Source of the DNA: VAXT01 sp964591295
GTDB taxonomy: Bacteria; Actinomycetota; Thermoleophilia; Gaiellales; Gaiellaceae
Assembly: GCA_964591295.1 (NCBI GenBank)
Contig: CAZQAG010000025.1
Span: 1-28,044, forward strand
DNA: 28,044 bases
Direction: 5' to 3'
Shown: piece by piece, positions 7,897 through 15,167 of the stretch
Layout: each line of letters opens with the position of its first letter
Position numbering within the stretch: the stretch's first letter is position 1
Position numbers and translations under genes: made by a program
The notes under the pieces: model-generated
What the model was told of the DNA's origin: nothing
Seen by the model: the letters and a program-made list of their open reading frames with translations, nothing else
Databases searched by the model: none

Positions 7897-8436
7897 CTAC
7901 CTGGCGAAAGCCCGTAGCCGGTCCAGGTCCCGCTCGGTGTTCACGGTCGCAAGCAGCGCGGGGTCGATCTCGATCGTGCGCGCGTCCAGTTCGCGCAGGG
8001 CTTCGTCGAGAGCAAGGTGACCGGCCGCCAGGCGCTGCTCGAGGACGGGAAGCGCGCTGCGGGCGTAGGCGCCGGGAAGCGGGCCGGTCCCGGGCACGGC
8101 TGCTTCCGCACAGTTGGCCGCGAGCGCATGGAGAGCCTCGGGTGTCATGAGCGGGCAATCGACCGGGAGGAAGACGGCAACCTCGGTCGGGGAGACCCGC
8201 AGGCCCGCGATCACTCCGGCGATCGGCGCACGGACGCTGATCCCGTCGTCGAGCAGCGGAAACGGGAATCCCAGCTGGTCGGCGTCCTTGCCTATCGCGA
8301 ACCGGTGCGAAAAGGCATCCCCGAGGATACGCCAGCCTCGCTCGGCGAGCGTCTCCGGGCCGAGCTGCGCAAGGGCCTTCACGGAGCCGAAGCGACGGCT
8401 GAGGCCACCGAGGAGCAACACGCCAGTCGCCTCCAC
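7897..8436 (-). CDS. mobA: MobA-like molybdenum cofactor guanylyltransferase / NTP transferase
   Basis: The 179-residue protein opens with GVLLLGGLSRRFGSVKAL, matching the nucleotide-binding loop LAGGxSxRMGxDKA of MobA-type transferases. VAVFLPVDCPLMTPEAL holds the metal-binding Asp of the LPVDxP motif, and the C-terminal NTERDLDRL block is typical (N-T-xx-DL). MobA attaches GMP to molybdopterin in the cytoplasm. Related folds (MocA, CofC-like) use other nucleotides, so the exact cofactor is not certain. The GTG start at 8436 shares its G with the TAG stop of the upstream MFS gene, so translation is probably coupled. No other molybdenum cofactor gene is in the window. Confidence 0.75.
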   Translation of the reverse strand: MEATGVLLLGGLSRRFGSVKALAQLGPETLAERGWRILGDAFSHRFAIGKDADQLGFPFPLLDDGISVRAPIAGVIAGLRVSPTEVAVFLPVDCPLMTPEALHALAANCAEAAVPGTGPLPGAYARSALPVLEQRLAAGHLALDEALRELDARTIEIDPALLATVNTERDLDRLRAFAR

Positions 8437-10103
8437 TAGACGGACGCGATGCCCGGTCGAAGGCCTGCGAGGCGGCTCGAGACGATCGCATCCGCCGCCT
8501 CGGCGCTCGCCGCGTGACCCGTGACCGCGCTCAGGAACTCGTCGCGTTCGAGCGCGTACAACTCGGTGTCCGTCTTGGCCTTTACGGTCGCCGTCCGGGG
8601 CACGTCGCGGAGGAGGGCGATCTCGCCGAAGTAGTCGGCCGGCCCGAGCGTCGATTGGTGACGGCCGTCGATCAGGACATCGACCTCACCCGAAGCGAGG
8701 ACGTAGAAGCGATCCCCGGGGTCGCCCTGCCGGACGATCTCGTCACCCGCTTTTGCCTGCACGGGGATGAGGCTCGACGCGAGCTGGTCGATCGCAGGCG
8801 CCGGCAGCGGCTTGAAGAGCGGGATCGCACGCAGAAGCGTCAGCTCACGCGTGGGCGCGAGCGCCTGGGCGTCGAGAGCACTGATCCGGGTCCAGAGCAG
8901 GGCTGCCAGCACGGGTAGGAGCGCTCCCGTGGCGATCATCGCGCCGCGGATCCCGATCACCGAGATCATCAGCGGCGCTGCAATGGCTCCGAGCCCAAGC
9001 GTCGCGACGAAGACGCTCTGCACCACGCCGAAGACACGCGTGAGGATCTCGTCGGGAACGGTGCGCTGGAGCAGCGTCAAGGCGGCGACGTCGACGACCG
9101 TGTTCCCGACACCGACCAGCGCGAGCAGAATGAGCGCGATCGGCGGTTGCGGGAAGATGCCGATCAACGCGATCGGGAACCCCCACAGGACGAGCCCGAG
9201 CCCGAAGTCGGAGGCCAGCCGCTGCCGTCCGACGAGCGCGAACGCCGCGAGGGCGCCGAAGAGCCCGCCGACCCCGACCGCCGAGTTCAGGAACCCGACT
9301 CCCGACTCGCCGAGGTCGAGCAACTCGAGCGCCGCGACGACGATCAGGACATTGAGCGCCCCGGCGATCAGCGTCTGGGCCCCATAGAGGCCGATGATCA
9401 GGCGGAGGTTGCGGTCTGCGCCGATCGCGCCGAAGCCCGCAAAGAACTCTCGGAAGAAGCCTTCCTCCCCTTTCGTGCGCTTCGCTGCAGCCTGGACCTT
9501 GATCCCGGCGACAAGCAGGCCCGAAAACAGGAACGCGCCCGCAGCGGCCGCGAACACTGTCTGGGTGTTCGTCGCCGCGAGCAAAAGGCCGCCGATCGCA
9601 GGCCCGAGGAAGATGCCCGAGCTCTCGATCGTTGTCACCACGAGATTCGCCGCGGTCAGCTCCTCCGGAGACCTCGCAAGCTGCGGGAGCAGCGCGGACT
9701 GCATCGGGCGCACCATGCTGGCGGTCAGCGCCACCCCACCGGCGAGCGTATAGACGAGCCAGATCGGGCTCCCGGCGAAGAGGACCGCAGCCGTCGAGGC
9801 CATGAAGACAGCGCGGGCGACCGAGATCAGGAACATGACGCGTTCGCGCGGGTAGCGGTCGCCCAGCATTCCGGCAAACGGGGCCGCCACGAAGGCCGGC
9901 AGCACGCGAACGAGCCCGACCAGGCCGACCGCCGCAGCCCCTCCCGCATCGTATGCATAGACCGAGAGCGCGATGATGAACGCCCAGTACGCGGTGATCG
10001 CGAAGCCCCACGCGAGCTCCACGCGCACGAGGCCCGGGTTGGTGAAGACGGCCTTGAACGCGTCGGATGACTCTCGAAGGCGCTCGCGAAAGGAGTCCAG
10101 CAC
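8436..10103 (-). CDS. MFS transporter fused to a C-terminal cyclic-nucleotide-binding domain
   Basis: The GTG at 10103 (VLDSFRERLRESSDAFKAVF) gives 555 residues. The open frame extends upstream but reads as Arg-rich non-coding sequence, so I place the start here. Residues ~25-410 have about 12 hydrophobic helices and an MFS loop 2-3 motif (GMLGDRYPRERVM), resembling the MFS_3/enterobactin-exporter-like group. Residues ~430-540 form a cNMP-binding domain: LFKPLPAPAIDQLASSL, AGDEIVRQGDPGDRFYVLASGEV, then the phosphate-binding cassette FGEIALLRDVPRTATV with the Glu and Arg that contact cyclic nucleotide. The domain suggests transport gated or sensed by cAMP/cGMP; the substrate is unknown. It overlaps the mobA start and is divergent from the acidic peptide gene. 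Confidence 0.85.
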   Translation of the reverse strand: MLDSFRERLRESSDAFKAVFTNPGLVRVELAWGFAITAYWAFIIALSVYAYDAGGAAAVGLVGLVRVLPAFVAAPFAGMLGDRYPRERVMFLISVARAVFMASTAAVLFAGSPIWLVYTLAGGVALTASMVRPMQSALLPQLARSPEELTAANLVVTTIESSGIFLGPAIGGLLLAATNTQTVFAAAAGAFLFSGLLVAGIKVQAAAKRTKGEEGFFREFFAGFGAIGADRNLRLIIGLYGAQTLIAGALNVLIVVAALELLDLGESGVGFLNSAVGVGGLFGALAAFALVGRQRLASDFGLGLVLWGFPIALIGIFPQPPIALILLALVGVGNTVVDVAALTLLQRTVPDEILTRVFGVVQSVFVATLGLGAIAAPLMISVIGIRGAMIATGALLPVLAALLWTRISALDAQALAPTRELTLLRAIPLFKPLPAPAIDQLASSLIPVQAKAGDEIVRQGDPGDRFYVLASGEVDVLIDGRHQSTLGPADYFGEIALLRDVPRTATVKAKTDTELYALERDEFLSAVTGHAASAEAADAIVSSRLAGLRPGIASV

Positions 10104-10207
10104 GGCCGAAGAATGACACCCGCCCTTGTGTTTCTGCAGGAATGCGGGAAGATTTCCTCTCAGCCACGCGTCTGGTTCTACGAGATTCGACCGAAAGGAG
10201 CACGGAG

Positions 10208-10384
10208 ATGTCAGAGGATCGCGAGCAGAACGCAGAGCACGTCGAGCACGTCGAGCACGTCGAGCACGTCGAGGCGACAGAAGGCGACGTCGAGGGCCAC
10301 AAGCTCCCCGGGGCCAACGAGGGCGACGTCGAGCAGAACGCAGAGCACGTCGAGCGGTCCAGCGAGGAAGACCACGTCGAGTAA
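10208..10384 (+). CDS. 58-residue highly acidic repeat peptide
   Basis: ATG at 10208 follows a strong ribosome site (AAAGGAG, 10194-10200) and opens a 58-codon frame MSEDREQNAEHVEHVEHVEH and onward. It contains four in-register EHV units (nine-base unit gagcacgtc), two copies of GDVE, a DVEGHKLPGANEG segment, and a second EQNAEHVE block. At the DNA level, 10223-10247 and 10331-10355 are the same 25 bases. About one third of residues are Glu or Asp, with no Cys and no hydrophobic segment, so it should be disordered or metal/cation-binding. I recognise no named family. It converges on the subtilase/GAF operon and shares its terminator hairpin. The good ribosome site argues against a chance ORF. 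Confidence 0.7.
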   Translation: MSEDREQNAEHVEHVEHVEHVEATEGDVEGHKLPGANEGDVEQNAEHVERSSEEDHVE

Positions 10385-10409
10385 GACGACGAGTAAAGAG
10401 TCGATTTGC

Positions 10410-10431
10410 GAGGGCGGCGCTAGCCGCCCTC
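10410..10431. terminator. Bidirectional terminator hairpin
   Basis: A perfect 9-bp stem GAGGGCGGC / GCCGCCCTC with loop GCTA lies 26 bases after the acidic peptide stop. It also contains the stop codon (10420-10422) of the convergent GAF gene. There is no long T-run, so it is a GC-type or bidirectional terminator. Confidence 0.65.
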
Positions 10432-11070
10432 GTTGCGTCTGAGGACTTCGTCCAGGGCGGCAAGCAGCTTCAAGCCGGCCTCCCGCCGCTCGTCCTCGAG
10501 CCCGTCGACCGTCGTCGCAAGACGGGCGACGACGTCCGCCCCCTCACCGCTCTCGGCGAGGACGGTCCCGGCTCGCCTGGCGCGCCGCAGGAGGTCGAGG
10601 GCAATCGAAGCCTGATTCGCGAAGAGCGCGAGCAGATCCATCTCGACGAGCGAGAACTGGCTCCGCTGGGGCCGGTCGAGCACCTCCAGCACGCCCAGCA
10701 CCTGCTCGTCGTGGAGCAACGGCACCGCCATCAGGCCCTTGGGCACGTAGCCCGTGCTCTCGGCCACATCTTGCGAGAAGCGCGGGTCCTCGGTCACGTC
10801 CTCGATCACGAGCGACTGGCGCGTGACGAGGACCCAGCCCGCGACCCCGGTACTGGACGGGAAGCGCTTGCCGATGAGCGTCTCCGCGCCTTCCCCTGCC
10901 ACCGCCTCGAACACGAGCTCGTCCGCCTCCTCGTCGAGCAGGAAGATCGAGGATGCCTTCGCTCCGAAGATGGCGCGCGCGACTTCGACGACCGACTGCA
11001 GCAGCTTCTGGAACGACTCCTCCGATCCGAGGACTCCTGCCGCGACGGCCGCCTTCAGGTCGTCGCTCAT
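10420..11070 (-). CDS. GAF-domain sensor protein
   Basis: The ATG at 11070 (MSDDLKAAVAAGV) has a GGGAGGTGGACG ribosome site and overlaps the stop of the upstream subtilase gene (ATGA); an upstream extension of 31 codons is unlikely. The 216-residue protein is one GAF domain: residues ~18-165 include ARAIFGAKASSIFLLDEEADELVFEAVAGEG, the GVAGWVLVTRQSLVIEDV block and VPLLHDEQVLGVLEVLDR, then a helix QFSLVEMDLLALFANQASIAL. A C-terminal ~45-residue helical tail (LEDERREAGLKLLAALDEVL) may be a coiled coil. There is no kinase, cyclase or GGDEF output domain, so it probably acts as a small-molecule-sensing partner. It is the last gene of the six-gene operon. Confidence 0.8.
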   Translation of the reverse strand: MSDDLKAAVAAGVLGSEESFQKLLQSVVEVARAIFGAKASSIFLLDEEADELVFEAVAGEGAETLIGKRFPSSTGVAGWVLVTRQSLVIEDVTEDPRFSQDVAESTGYVPKGLMAVPLLHDEQVLGVLEVLDRPQRSQFSLVEMDLLALFANQASIALDLLRRARRAGTVLAESGEGADVVARLATTVDGLEDERREAGLKLLAALDEVLRRNEGG

Positions 11071-11924
11071 CGTCCACCTCCCACGTTCGACGAGATCAGA
11101 TAGAGCACGCTCTTCAGCTGGAACGGGGTCAGCTCCGGATACTTGCCGAGGACGAGCGCACACAGGCCGGACATGTGCGGGGTCGCGAAGCTGTTGCCGG
11201 TGCAGCGGATGTGCGCGCCTCCGGACCAGGCGACCTCGACGTCGACGCCACGGGCGAAGAATTCCACCGGCGGATCGGGGTTGTAGAAGAAGGTCATCGG
11301 ATCGGCCTCCTCGTGGCTTCCAACCGAGATCACCGACGAGAACCGCCAGGGATAGCTCTCCACGGGCATGTTGTGTGCCGAGGCGACGAGCACGTTCCGG
11401 TGGAAGTACGCGGTGTCCGTGAGCTCATGGAGCATGCCTGCGAACTGGCGTTTCGTCGTCGAGAGGCTCATGTTGATCACGTCGAAGCCTTGCTCCACGG
11501 CCCAGCGAAGGCCCGCAAGGAGCACGCCGCCGCTGCCGGTGAAGCCCGCTCCCAGGACGCGAACGCTGATGAGCTCGCAGTCTGGTGCAAGCGATCGGAC
11601 GATCCCGGCGCAGGCCGTCCCGTGGCCGCAGAGATCTCCCTCGGCGTCGTCGGTGACCACGACCTCGTCGTTCGGACCGACCGAGACGGCGACGGAGCGC
11701 TGCACCTCGCCGACGAGCGGGTGCCCGGAGTCGACGCCGCTGTCGAGGATGCAGACCCGTACGCCCTTTCCGGTCGAGCCCCCCCAGGCCCACTCGCGCG
11801 TCACCTCGCCCGGCCACGCGAACGGGAGCTCGATGCTCTCCGCGCCGCCCGCGGGCATGCTCCAGGCGGGACGCAGCTCTTGCACGGCCTCCTGCTGGTC
11901 GGTTGTGGGCTCTTGATGCGGCAT
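11067..11924 (-). CDS. Subtilisin-family (S8) serine peptidase without signal peptide
   Basis: The 285-residue protein carries the complete subtilase triad: Asp in VCILDSGVDSGHP, His in LCGHGTACAGI and Ser in CTGNSFATPHMSG; ASAHNMP supplies the oxyanion-hole Asn. The N-terminus (MPHQEPTTDQQEAV) has no signal peptide and no long I9 propeptide, so the enzyme is predicted to be cytoplasmic and possibly made active. The C-terminus ends soon after the catalytic helix, a minimal subtilase. It overlaps the GAF gene downstream and sits nine bases after the cyclodeaminase-like gene. Intracellular subtilases are known in protein turnover and in peptide maturation, and the nearby acidic repeat peptide is one conceivable substrate, which is only inference. 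Confidence 0.85.
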   Translation of the reverse strand: MPHQEPTTDQQEAVQELRPAWSMPAGGAESIELPFAWPGEVTREWAWGGSTGKGVRVCILDSGVDSGHPLVGEVQRSVAVSVGPNDEVVVTDDAEGDLCGHGTACAGIVRSLAPDCELISVRVLGAGFTGSGGVLLAGLRWAVEQGFDVINMSLSTTKRQFAGMLHELTDTAYFHRNVLVASAHNMPVESYPWRFSSVISVGSHEEADPMTFFYNPDPPVEFFARGVDVEVAWSGGAHIRCTGNSFATPHMSGLCALVLGKYPELTPFQLKSVLYLISSNVGGGR

Positions 11925-11933
11925 CGCTCGATG

Positions 11934-12524
11934 CTACTGCGCAGCCGCGAGAGCGCGTTCGGACGCCTCCGCTGCGACCTTTACGAGTGACCGGACATGG
12001 CGCACGCGCGGGTCGTCGTCCGTCGCGCCCAGATTGATCTCGACGAGCTTCGCCGCCGCGCGGGCTCCACCCTCGGCGAGCACGGACGCGGCAGCTGCGT
12101 CGGCTCGCACCTCGGGGTTGCCGTGCTCGACGAGCAGCGCGGCGAGGCAGGCGAGGTCAGACCCCGCCTCGACGATCTTGAGCGGGATCTCGGCTGCACG
12201 CTCGAGCGCCGCTTGGAGCTTCTGGTCGCGGTAGCGCTCCTCCAGCTGGTCGCGGCCGCGAAGCGCGGTCAGCGCTTCGGCATAGGCCTCCGCGTCTGCC
12301 TGGGCGAGCGGCTCTACCCGCGCCCGGAACGTCTCTGCCTGGCCAATGGCGCCGCCCGCCTCCGGCCAGTGCTCCTTCGATGCCCGCGCGACCATGGTCA
12401 CGAGGCCGGCTGCCATCGCAACCACGATCGCGGCCGCCGTGCCCGCTCCTGGAGCGGGCCCTTTCCCGGAGAGCGTGTCGAGGAACTCGCCGAGCGGCAC
12501 TTCGAGGAGATCACCGGCAACCAT
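11934..12524 (-). CDS. Cyclodeaminase/cyclohydrolase family protein (FTCD_C)
   Basis: The ATG at 12524 (MVAGDLLEVPLGEFLDTL) gives 196 residues; the longer frame adds only low-complexity sequence. The motif GPAPGAGTAAAIVVAMAAGLV at residues ~20-40 is the signature of the formiminotransferase-cyclodeaminase C-terminal domain, followed by its typical all-helical pattern with YRDQKLQAALERAAEIPLKI and an Ala-rich DAAAASVLAEGGARAA helix. Family members act on formimino- or methenyl-tetrahydrofolate, usually as homodimers or tetramers. A stand-alone domain of this length is common. It sits inside an operon with a sigma factor and a peptidase, an unusual setting for a folate enzyme, although the folate-dependent MTHFR fusion lies 3 kb away. 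Confidence 0.8.
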   Translation of the reverse strand: MVAGDLLEVPLGEFLDTLSGKGPAPGAGTAAAIVVAMAAGLVTMVARASKEHWPEAGGAIGQAETFRARVEPLAQADAEAYAEALTALRGRDQLEERYRDQKLQAALERAAEIPLKIVEAGSDLACLAALLVEHGNPEVRADAAAASVLAEGGARAAAKLVEINLGATDDDPRVRHVRSLVKVAAEASERALAAAQ

Positions 12525-12552
12525 CGAGGCCGATTCTCTCTCTCTCAGGGCG

Positions 12553-12804
12553 CTAGAGGGAGAGGCGTGCGCGCACCGCGTCTGCAAGCGCAGGATCCGA
12601 CTCGAACCCGGCCGCCTCGAGCGCCACCTCGAGGTCGGCGATCAGGGCGTCACGAAAGGCCTGATCCGCGCGGGCCCGCTCGACGATGTCGTCGAGCCCT
12701 CGCCGCGCAAGCGGGATCTCTTGCGCAGCCTTCACCCACGCCTCGGGCGGAGTGGGCAGGGTGCGAAGGAGATTGGCCAGGGTTTCCTCGTTGTAGTCAC
12801 GCAT
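12553..12804 (-). CDS. 83-residue soluble protein downstream of sigma factor
   Basis: The ATG at 12804 lies six bases after the sigma factor stop. The protein (MRDYNEETLANLLRTLPTPP, then EAWVKAAQEIPLARRGLDDI) is predicted to be mostly helical and acidic, with no membrane segment and no zinc-binding HxxxCxxC motif, so it is not a classical zinc anti-sigma factor. I do not recognise the family. Tight spacing suggests co-translation with the sigma factor and a possible role as its partner or a small regulator, which is inference from position only. The codon use matches its neighbours and the C-terminus (DAVRARLSL) ends cleanly 28 bases before the next gene. Confidence 0.7.
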   Translation of the reverse strand: MRDYNEETLANLLRTLPTPPEAWVKAAQEIPLARRGLDDIVERARADQAFRDALIADLEVALEAAGFESDPALADAVRARLSL

Positions 12805-12810
12805 AAGCCG

Positions 12811-13383
12811 TCAACCACCAGACTCCGCAGGCGCTGCGTTTCTTCCCTCGAGCTCGGTACGGAGTTTCACGAGACAGCGGGAGATTCGGCTTGCGATCGT
12901 TCCCGCAGGCAAGTTGAGCGCCTCGGCGATACGGCGGTAGCTCTCGTCGCGGGCGAAGAAGCGGTCGAGGATCTCGCGGCAGTTGTCCGGAAGGATGGCG
13001 AGCGCTTCGTGCACGAAGAGCGATTCGTCGAGTTGCGCGATCGTGTCGTCCGCGCCCGACGGCTCCGGCAGGTCGCCCACCTGCTCTCGTGCGCCCGAGC
13101 GCAGCGTGTCGAGGCAGAGTCGCCGCGTGAGCTGCGCGAGCCACGGCCGGATCGCGTTGTCGTCGCGAAGCTTGGGCAGGTTCTCGTACGCGCGGGCGAA
13201 GACCTCCTGGAAGACGTCCTCGGCGTCGGCCTGCGGCAGCCGGAACGCCTGGACCGAGATCGCGTAGACGTAGCGGGAGAAGCGCTCGACGAGCTCCCGC
13301 CACGCGTCGTCGTCCCCTTCGCGGCAGCGGGCGACGAGTTGCGCGTCAGTCTCGACTACCTGCACGCTCGAATCAAAGCGCAC
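12811..13383 (-). CDS. ECF-type RNA polymerase sigma factor
   Basis: Starting at the GTG at 13383 (VRFDSSVQVVETDAQLVARC) the protein has 190 residues; a second GTG six codons in is also possible, and neither has a clear ribosome site. Region 2 is seen as DDDAWRELVERFSRYVYAIS, then ADAEDVFQEVFARAYENL, the -10-binding helix pattern. Region 4 is seen as LPDNCREILDRFFARDESYRRIAEAL and LPAGTIASRISRCLVKLRTEL, a helix-turn-helix for -35 recognition. It directs RNA polymerase to a specific promoter set, often its own operon. It is the second gene in the six-gene unit; no membrane anti-sigma gene is adjacent, so the mode of control is open. Longer frames upstream overlap the 84-aa gene and are rejected. 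Confidence 0.85.
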   Translation of the reverse strand: MRFDSSVQVVETDAQLVARCREGDDDAWRELVERFSRYVYAISVQAFRLPQADAEDVFQEVFARAYENLPKLRDDNAIRPWLAQLTRRLCLDTLRSGAREQVGDLPEPSGADDTIAQLDESLFVHEALAILPDNCREILDRFFARDESYRRIAEALNLPAGTIASRISRCLVKLRTELEGRNAAPAESGG

Positions 13384-13409
13384 TCGGCCGCCAGAGGGAA
13401 GCGCGGGGT

Positions 13410-13664
13410 CTAGAGCAGGATCTGTGCCGCTACGGCGGGAGGGCACCCGTGCGTCGCGGTCAGCGTGCGCGCGAGCTCGAGATCGACGTGCTTGGCGCGA
13501 GCGAGGCTCATCGCGTCCTCGACCTCGTATCCGTGGCCGATGAGCTGCTCGAAGCGCCATGCGAGCAGGTCGAGCTCCTCACGGGTGAGCTCCTCGTTCG
13601 GATCGAGCGTGTCGAGAATGGCAAGCCCGACTTGGAGGTAGGTGAGGTCCTCGCGTGGCGTCAT
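13410..13664 (-). CDS. 84-residue conserved-looking soluble protein, first gene of the sigma-factor operon
   Basis: The ATG at 13664 follows an AGGGAGCGTC ribosome site. The product (MTPREDLTYLQVGLAILDTL, DPNEELTREELDLLAWRFEQ) is helical and acidic, ending in HGCPPAVAAQILL. It has no signal peptide, membrane helix or cysteine pair. The family is not recognised. The longer frame of 160 codons crosses the start of the divergent SDR gene and reads as non-coding. It precedes the sigma factor by 26 bases, so it is the likely promoter-proximal gene of the operon. The 108 bp between its start and that of the SDR gene should hold two divergent promoters. Confidence 0.65.
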   Translation of the reverse strand: MTPREDLTYLQVGLAILDTLDPNEELTREELDLLAWRFEQLIGHGYEVEDAMSLARAKHVDLELARTLTATHGCPPAVAAQILL

Positions 13665-13772
13665 GACGCTCCCTGCTTCGGTCGGATCGCCCGCGGACTT
13701 GATGGGACCTACGTGATCCCCGCGCAGGACCGCACGAACAGAGGCTGTCGCGACCGCTGTAGCCTCCCGCCC

Positions 13773-14558
13773 GTGGAAACCGGCCTCGACGGGAAGCGGG
13801 TGCTCATCACGGGCGCATCGGGCGGAATCGGCTCGGCCTGCGCCCGCGCGTTCGCCGCCGAGGGCAGCCGGGTCGCTCTCCATTACCACCACGGCCGCGA
13901 ACGGGCTGAGGCTCTGAGCCAGGAACTCGACGGCGCACCGATCTTCGGCGCCGACCTGAGGAGCGAGGACGAGGTCGCCGAGCTCTTCAGGCTCTGTGTC
14001 GAAGAGCTGGGAGGGCTGGACGTCTGCGCTGCGGTCGCGGGCAAGTGGCCCGAGGAGGACGTCCCGGTGTGGCAGCTGCCGCTCGAGCGCTGGGAGGAGA
14101 CGATTCGCGGGAACCTGACGGTTACCTACCTGACCGCCCGCGCGTTCTTGCGCGAGGTCGAGCGATCAGGCCACGGAAGTCTCGTCATGATCGGCTCGAC
14201 GGCCGGCCTCTTCGGCGAGGCCGGGCACGCCGATTACGCGGCCGCGAAGTCGGCTCTGGTTCACGGCCTCCTACTCAGCCTGAAGAACGAGATCGCCCGA
14301 ATTGCCCCGCTAGGACGCGTAAATGCTGTCTGTCCGGGCTGGACGGAGTCGCCGATGACACGCACGACGCTGACCGACCCTGAGTTCGTTCGACGCGCAA
14401 CCCGGACGATGCCGCTGCGGAAGATGGGTCAACCCGAGGACGTCGCACGCCAGGTCGTCGTGCTCGCCTCGGACGAGCTCTCCGGTCACGTGACCGGCCA
14501 GGTCGTGGTCGTCGCAGGGGGCATGGAAGGCCGCGTTCTTCACAGAGACTCGGGGTAG
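13773..14558 (+). CDS. Short-chain dehydrogenase/reductase
   Basis: The GTG at 13773 begins VETGLDGKRVLITGASGGIG, placing the Rossmann motif TGxxxGIG at residues ~14-21 as in classical SDRs of ~250 residues; this protein has 261. The catalytic set is present: Asn in RGNLTVTYL, Ser in MIGSTAGLFG, and Tyr/Lys in HADYAAAKSALVHG. VNAVCPGWTESPM and the C-terminal VVVLASDELSGHVTGQVVVVAGGM block match the FabG-like group. The Rossmann turn after beta-2 (ALHYHHGRERAEAL) with basic residues suggests NADPH preference. The substrate cannot be predicted. A longer upstream frame is antisense to the 84-aa gene. A hairpin follows 20 bases after the stop. Confidence 0.9.
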   Translation: METGLDGKRVLITGASGGIGSACARAFAAEGSRVALHYHHGRERAEALSQELDGAPIFGADLRSEDEVAELFRLCVEELGGLDVCAAVAGKWPEEDVPVWQLPLERWEETIRGNLTVTYLTARAFLREVERSGHGSLVMIGSTAGLFGEAGHADYAAAKSALVHGLLLSLKNEIARIAPLGRVNAVCPGWTESPMTRTTLTDPEFVRRATRTMPLRKMGQPEDVARQVVVLASDELSGHVTGQVVVVAGGMEGRVLHRDSG

Positions 14559-14577
14559 AGGCCCCGCGCGTCTTCCA

Positions 14578-14629
14578 GCGGCACAACGAAGTGGCGAGTT
14601 GCCTCGCCACTTCGCCACTCCTGTGCCGC
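14578..14629. terminator. Long hairpin after the SDR gene
   Basis: An outer 8-bp stem (GCGGCACA 14578-14585 / TGTGCCGC 14622-14629) encloses a perfect inner 11-bp stem (GAAGTGGCGAG 14588-14598 / CTCGCCACTTC 14603-14613) with loop TTGC. Its position 20 bases after the stop suggests a terminator, although there is no T-run. It is the first of several hairpins filling 14578-14930. Confidence 0.6.
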
Positions 14630-14721
14630 CCAGGCATCGCTTGCGATGCCGCCTGGAGGCCATGCCGGCTTGGCCGGCGTGGCCGTCTTCTTCCTGCGGC
14701 ATAGCTCCTGTGCCGCAGGAA
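14630..14721. repeat. Three further inverted repeats
   Basis: Successive hairpins are CCAGGCATCGC-TT-GCGATGC (then CGC bulge, CTGG), GCCGGC-TTG-GCCGGC at 14664-14678, and TTCCTGCGGCA / TGCCGCAGGAA at 14691-14721 with a 9-base loop. No ribosome site or convincing frame is seen. Together with the flanking hairpins they make a continuous structured intergenic stretch. Confidence 0.6.
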
Positions 14722-14798
14722 AGCTTGCCGTCAGTCCCGGGCAACGTAAGGAGTCAGACGGATCTTCGGCAACTGTTTCGCGCCGCTTGAGTCCGGGA

Positions 14799-14835
14799 AC
14801 GTCAGAGCGGGCCGCCGCCCGGCCCGCTCTGACGT
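14799..14835. repeat. 15-bp perfect hairpin
   Basis: ACGTCAGAGCGGGCC (14799-14813) pairs perfectly with GGCCCGCTCTGACGT (14821-14835) over a GCCGCCC loop. It is the strongest single stem in the window. It could be a terminator, an RNA-processing signal or an operator. Confidence 0.7.
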
Positions 14836-14859
14836 CTCCGAAGAGAGCCGCAGTAGATT

Positions 14860-14930
14860 CGAGTGGCCCCTGCCGCATTGGGGCCTGCCTCGTTTTCCGA
14901 GTGGCCCCCGCCGCATCGGGGCCCGCTCGG
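14860..14930 (+). repeat. Tandem pair of 33-base hairpin repeats
   Basis: Copies at 14860-14892 and 14898-14930 share about 28 of 33 positions (cgagtggcccc-gccgcat-ggggcc-gctcg). Each can fold with an inner GGCCCC/GGGGCC stem and an outer CGAG/CTCG stem. Differences between copies mostly keep the pairing. From 14931 to 15165 I see no gene, only CGCAGTTGACTGCG (14979-14992) and CCCCACCCAGGGTGGGG (15117-15133), two more small palindromes; the promoter for the riboswitch transcript must lie here. Confidence 0.65.
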
Positions 14931-15167
14931 TCTCCCGCAGTGTGCGCCGGACCGCCCCGCTTGATCTATCCCCCTTTACGCAGTTGACTGCGGTACTTCA
15001 CTCAAGAAGTGCCCCGGCGGCCCTGTGGACATTTGTCCCTGCATTTGGCCCACTTCTGACCCAAAACAGCGCGGTTTCAGCAGTTACGCTCGCCGTGGGT
15101 GGCGGGTGGAGCCCTACCCCACCCAGGGTGGGGATGTGGGGGATGATCGGCCGCGCCGCTTGCTAGG

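Noticed and set aside
6489..8150. Plus-strand frame of 553 codons
   Set aside because: Crosses the tRNA-Lys half and overlaps the GFA and DUF1361 genes in another frame; Arg/Pro-rich with no family motif.
10223..10355. Short direct repeats considered as a CRISPR array
   Set aside because: The units are nine bases with no spacers and lie in frame within a small coding sequence.
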